From an uncultured bacterium (GTDB lineage Bacteria > Bacteroidota > Bacteroidia > Bacteroidales > Bacteroidaceae): DNA of 42,722 nt. The position numbers and the translations under genes were made by a program. The notes beneath the pieces were generated by a model. The model did no database searches. It saw only the letters and a program-made list of their open reading frames with translations, and had not been told where the DNA came from. This document shows positions 41,564 to 42,722 of the stretch, in pieces. Position 1 is the first letter of the stretch; the number at the start of each line of letters is the position of its first letter. The stretch is taken from the NCBI GenBank assembly GCA_905214795.1, contig CAJMNM010000026.1:1-42722 (forward strand), read 5' to 3'.

Positions 41564-42722
41564 ATGGCAACATTTAAAGTAGTCGTAAGAAAAAAGAGAG
41601 CTGACGGATTTTATCCAGTGTATATTCGTGTTGTCCACCGTTCAAGAATGGGCTATATTAAAACCGATAAACTCATTACGGACAAGCAAATCACCAAGAA
41701 TGGCGAAATAAAGGATATTGTGGTCAACGAATATTGTTCACGAGAAATCCTACGTTATAGCGATATGATAAACCGTAAGGATGTCTCAAATTATTCTGTT
41801 GCTGAACTAATTGAATTTCTTATCCATTCAGATGAAGAAATATGTTTTAGTGACTATGCAACAAAATTCATTAACCGTATGGCCTCTGAAGGACATGAAC
41901 GTAATGCTAAGAACTATCGTCTGGCTGTAAACCACCTTGAAAGATATTTGGGAACAACCAGAGTGATGTTTACTCACTTGTCATCCTCTGTTTTGACAAG
42001 ATGGATTAATAGCCTTTCGTTGACGAACAGGGCGAAAGAAATGTACCCGACTTGTTTAAGACAGATATTCAAAAGGGCACTTATAGAGCTGAACGATGAG
42101 GAACGTGGTATCGTGCGAATAAAATACAATCCTTGGTTAAAAGTATCCATTCCAAAGTCTGACAGTACAGTTCAAAGAGCCATCAGTGCAGAGGCATGCA
42201 GGGAGTTTTTCAATCGTCCCTTACCGGAAACCAAAATGATTTCCTCTCTTCCGGAACTGGGTAGAGACGTGGCACTCCTATCCTTATGTTTGGGCGGAAT
42301 AAACACCGTAGATATTTTTGAGCTTAAAAAAGAAAACTATAAGGATGGTATTATCGGATATAAAAGAGCTAAGACAAAGCATAGCCGGAAAGATGAAGCC
42401 TATATTGAAATGCGTGTGGAACCGTTCATTCAGGCCACATTTGACAAGTATCTTTCAGACGAGAATGACGAATATCTTTTCAAATTCCATAAGCGTTACA
42501 GCAACCCGGACAGTTTCAATGCCAACGTAAACATTGGAATCAGAAAGATATGTGCCGATATGGGAATGAAGAAGGAGGATTACTACTGTTATTATACTTT
42601 TCGTCATACATGGGCTACAATTGCCCAAAATGACTGTGATGCCAATCTGTATGAAGTTGCTTTCGGCATGAACCATAGTCATGGACTGAATATAACAAGA
42701 GGCTATGTCAAGATAGACTTCA
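41564..42722 (+). CDS. Tyrosine-type site-specific integrase, truncated by the window edge
   Basis: At least 386 codons, open at the right edge. N-terminal arm-binding-type domain (MATFKVVVRKKRADGFYPVY), SAM-like core-binding domain (about 100-190; CFSDYATKFINRMASEGHER), then the catalytic domain. Catalytic pattern: the Arg I position is replaced (LCLGGINTVDIFELKK aligns Asn where XerD has Arg in TGLRVSEL); a Lys-beta candidate is in YKRAKTKHSRK; HxxR reads YTFR, so the first His is Tyr but Arg II is kept (TFRHTWAT); MNH keeps the third-box His; the nucleophilic Tyr is in TRGYVK. IntDOT of CTnDOT also lacks Arg I. It is oriented away from ppdK and probably mobilises an integrative element extending past the window. 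Confidence 0.88.
   Translation, partial: MATFKVVVRKKRADGFYPVYIRVVHRSRMGYIKTDKLITDKQITKNGEIKDIVVNEYCSREILRYSDMINRKDVSNYSVAELIEFLIHSDEEICFSDYATKFINRMASEGHERNAKNYRLAVNHLERYLGTTRVMFTHLSSSVLTRWINSLSLTNRAKEMYPTCLRQIFKRALIELNDEERGIVRIKYNPWLKVSIPKSDSTVQRAISAEACREFFNRPLPETKMISSLPELGRDVALLSLCLGGINTVDIFELKKENYKDGIIGYKRAKTKHSRKDEAYIEMRVEPFIQATFDKYLSDENDEYLFKFHKRYSNPDSFNANVNIGIRKICADMGMKKEDYYCYYTFRHTWATIAQNDCDANLYEVAFGMNHSHGLNITRGYVKIDF

Noticed and set aside
41420..41638. 72-codon minus-strand ORF upstream of the integrase
   Set aside because: It overlaps the phased repeats and the integrase start and has no recognisable features.
42318..42530. 70-codon plus-strand ORF near the right edge
   Set aside because: It is another frame of the integrase catalytic domain, whose reading frame is open from 41564 to the end.

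Overview
The window is a chromosomal segment from a Bacteroidales bacterium, most likely Bacteroidaceae (Bacteroides/Phocaeicola-like). The evidence is the protein content (serine palmitoyltransferase, type III glutamine synthetase, DUF4923/DUF4878-type lipoproteins, a membrane-anchored HU-like/SPOR protein, a pyrophosphate-dependent PPDK), the AT-rich intergenic DNA, and repeated matches to the Bacteroidetes promoter (-7 element TAnnTTTG, -33 element TTTG) ahead of most transcription units. Nearly all of 0-41.2 kb is core genome. The only clear mobile-element gene is an integrase that runs off the right edge.

Layout: (1) 0-6.3 kb, minus strand: an operon of lon, tgt, an LptF/LptG-type permease and a DEAD-box RNA helicase, closed by a terminator at the left edge. 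(2) 6.4-11.4 kb: trmN6-like tRNA methyltransferase, a YegS-type lipid kinase divergent from serine palmitoyltransferase, then an RluA-type pseudouridine synthase and a DUF4923-type lipoprotein. (3) 11.4-12.3 kb: an 880-bp gene-free interval with two phased short-repeat arrays. (4) 12.3-15.5 kb, minus strand: a coiled-coil zinc-ribbon protein with a short-form Nif3, and a FetA/FetB-like ABC pair. (5) 15.6-18.2 kb: a DUF2148 protein followed by agmatine deiminase and N-carbamoylputrescine amidase, which make putrescine from agmatine. (6) 18.4-22.4 kb: glnN, two small lipoprotein genes on the minus strand, and an orphan 84-residue ORF. (7) 22.5-28.9 kb, minus strand: a tripartite RND efflux operon (adaptor, pump, outer-membrane channel) with a pyridoxamine kinase gene close behind. 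(8) 29.2-32.1 kb, minus strand: ugd, a lipoprotein and a HAD phosphatase. (9) 32.2-36.8 kb, plus strand: HU-like/SPOR protein, zinc-ribbon/FHA protein, Tex and a Cof-type HAD phosphatase. (10) 36.9-41.2 kb: rlmD (minus) and ppdK (plus). (11) 41.2 kb to the end: an attachment-site-like region and a tyrosine recombinase.

The most interesting parts are not in the housekeeping genes. Downstream of ppdK there is a second, synonymously recoded copy of the ppdK C-terminal codons followed by a hairpin terminator, and helically phased GCATACAC repeats lead up to an integrase that lacks the canonical Arg I. This looks like an integration hotspot at the 3' end of ppdK. The 11.4-12.3 kb interval carries nine copies of CCTTCAC/GTGAAGG, three of them on an 11-bp period, and a roughly 22-bp lattice of ACGGTTACG sites; its function is unknown. 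Smaller points are a TGT lacking the zinc-binding cysteines, an apparently leaderless GTG-started HU-like/SPOR gene, and several start codons that promoter positions place inside the longest ORF. I did not find a defence system, CRISPR array, rRNA or tRNA gene.
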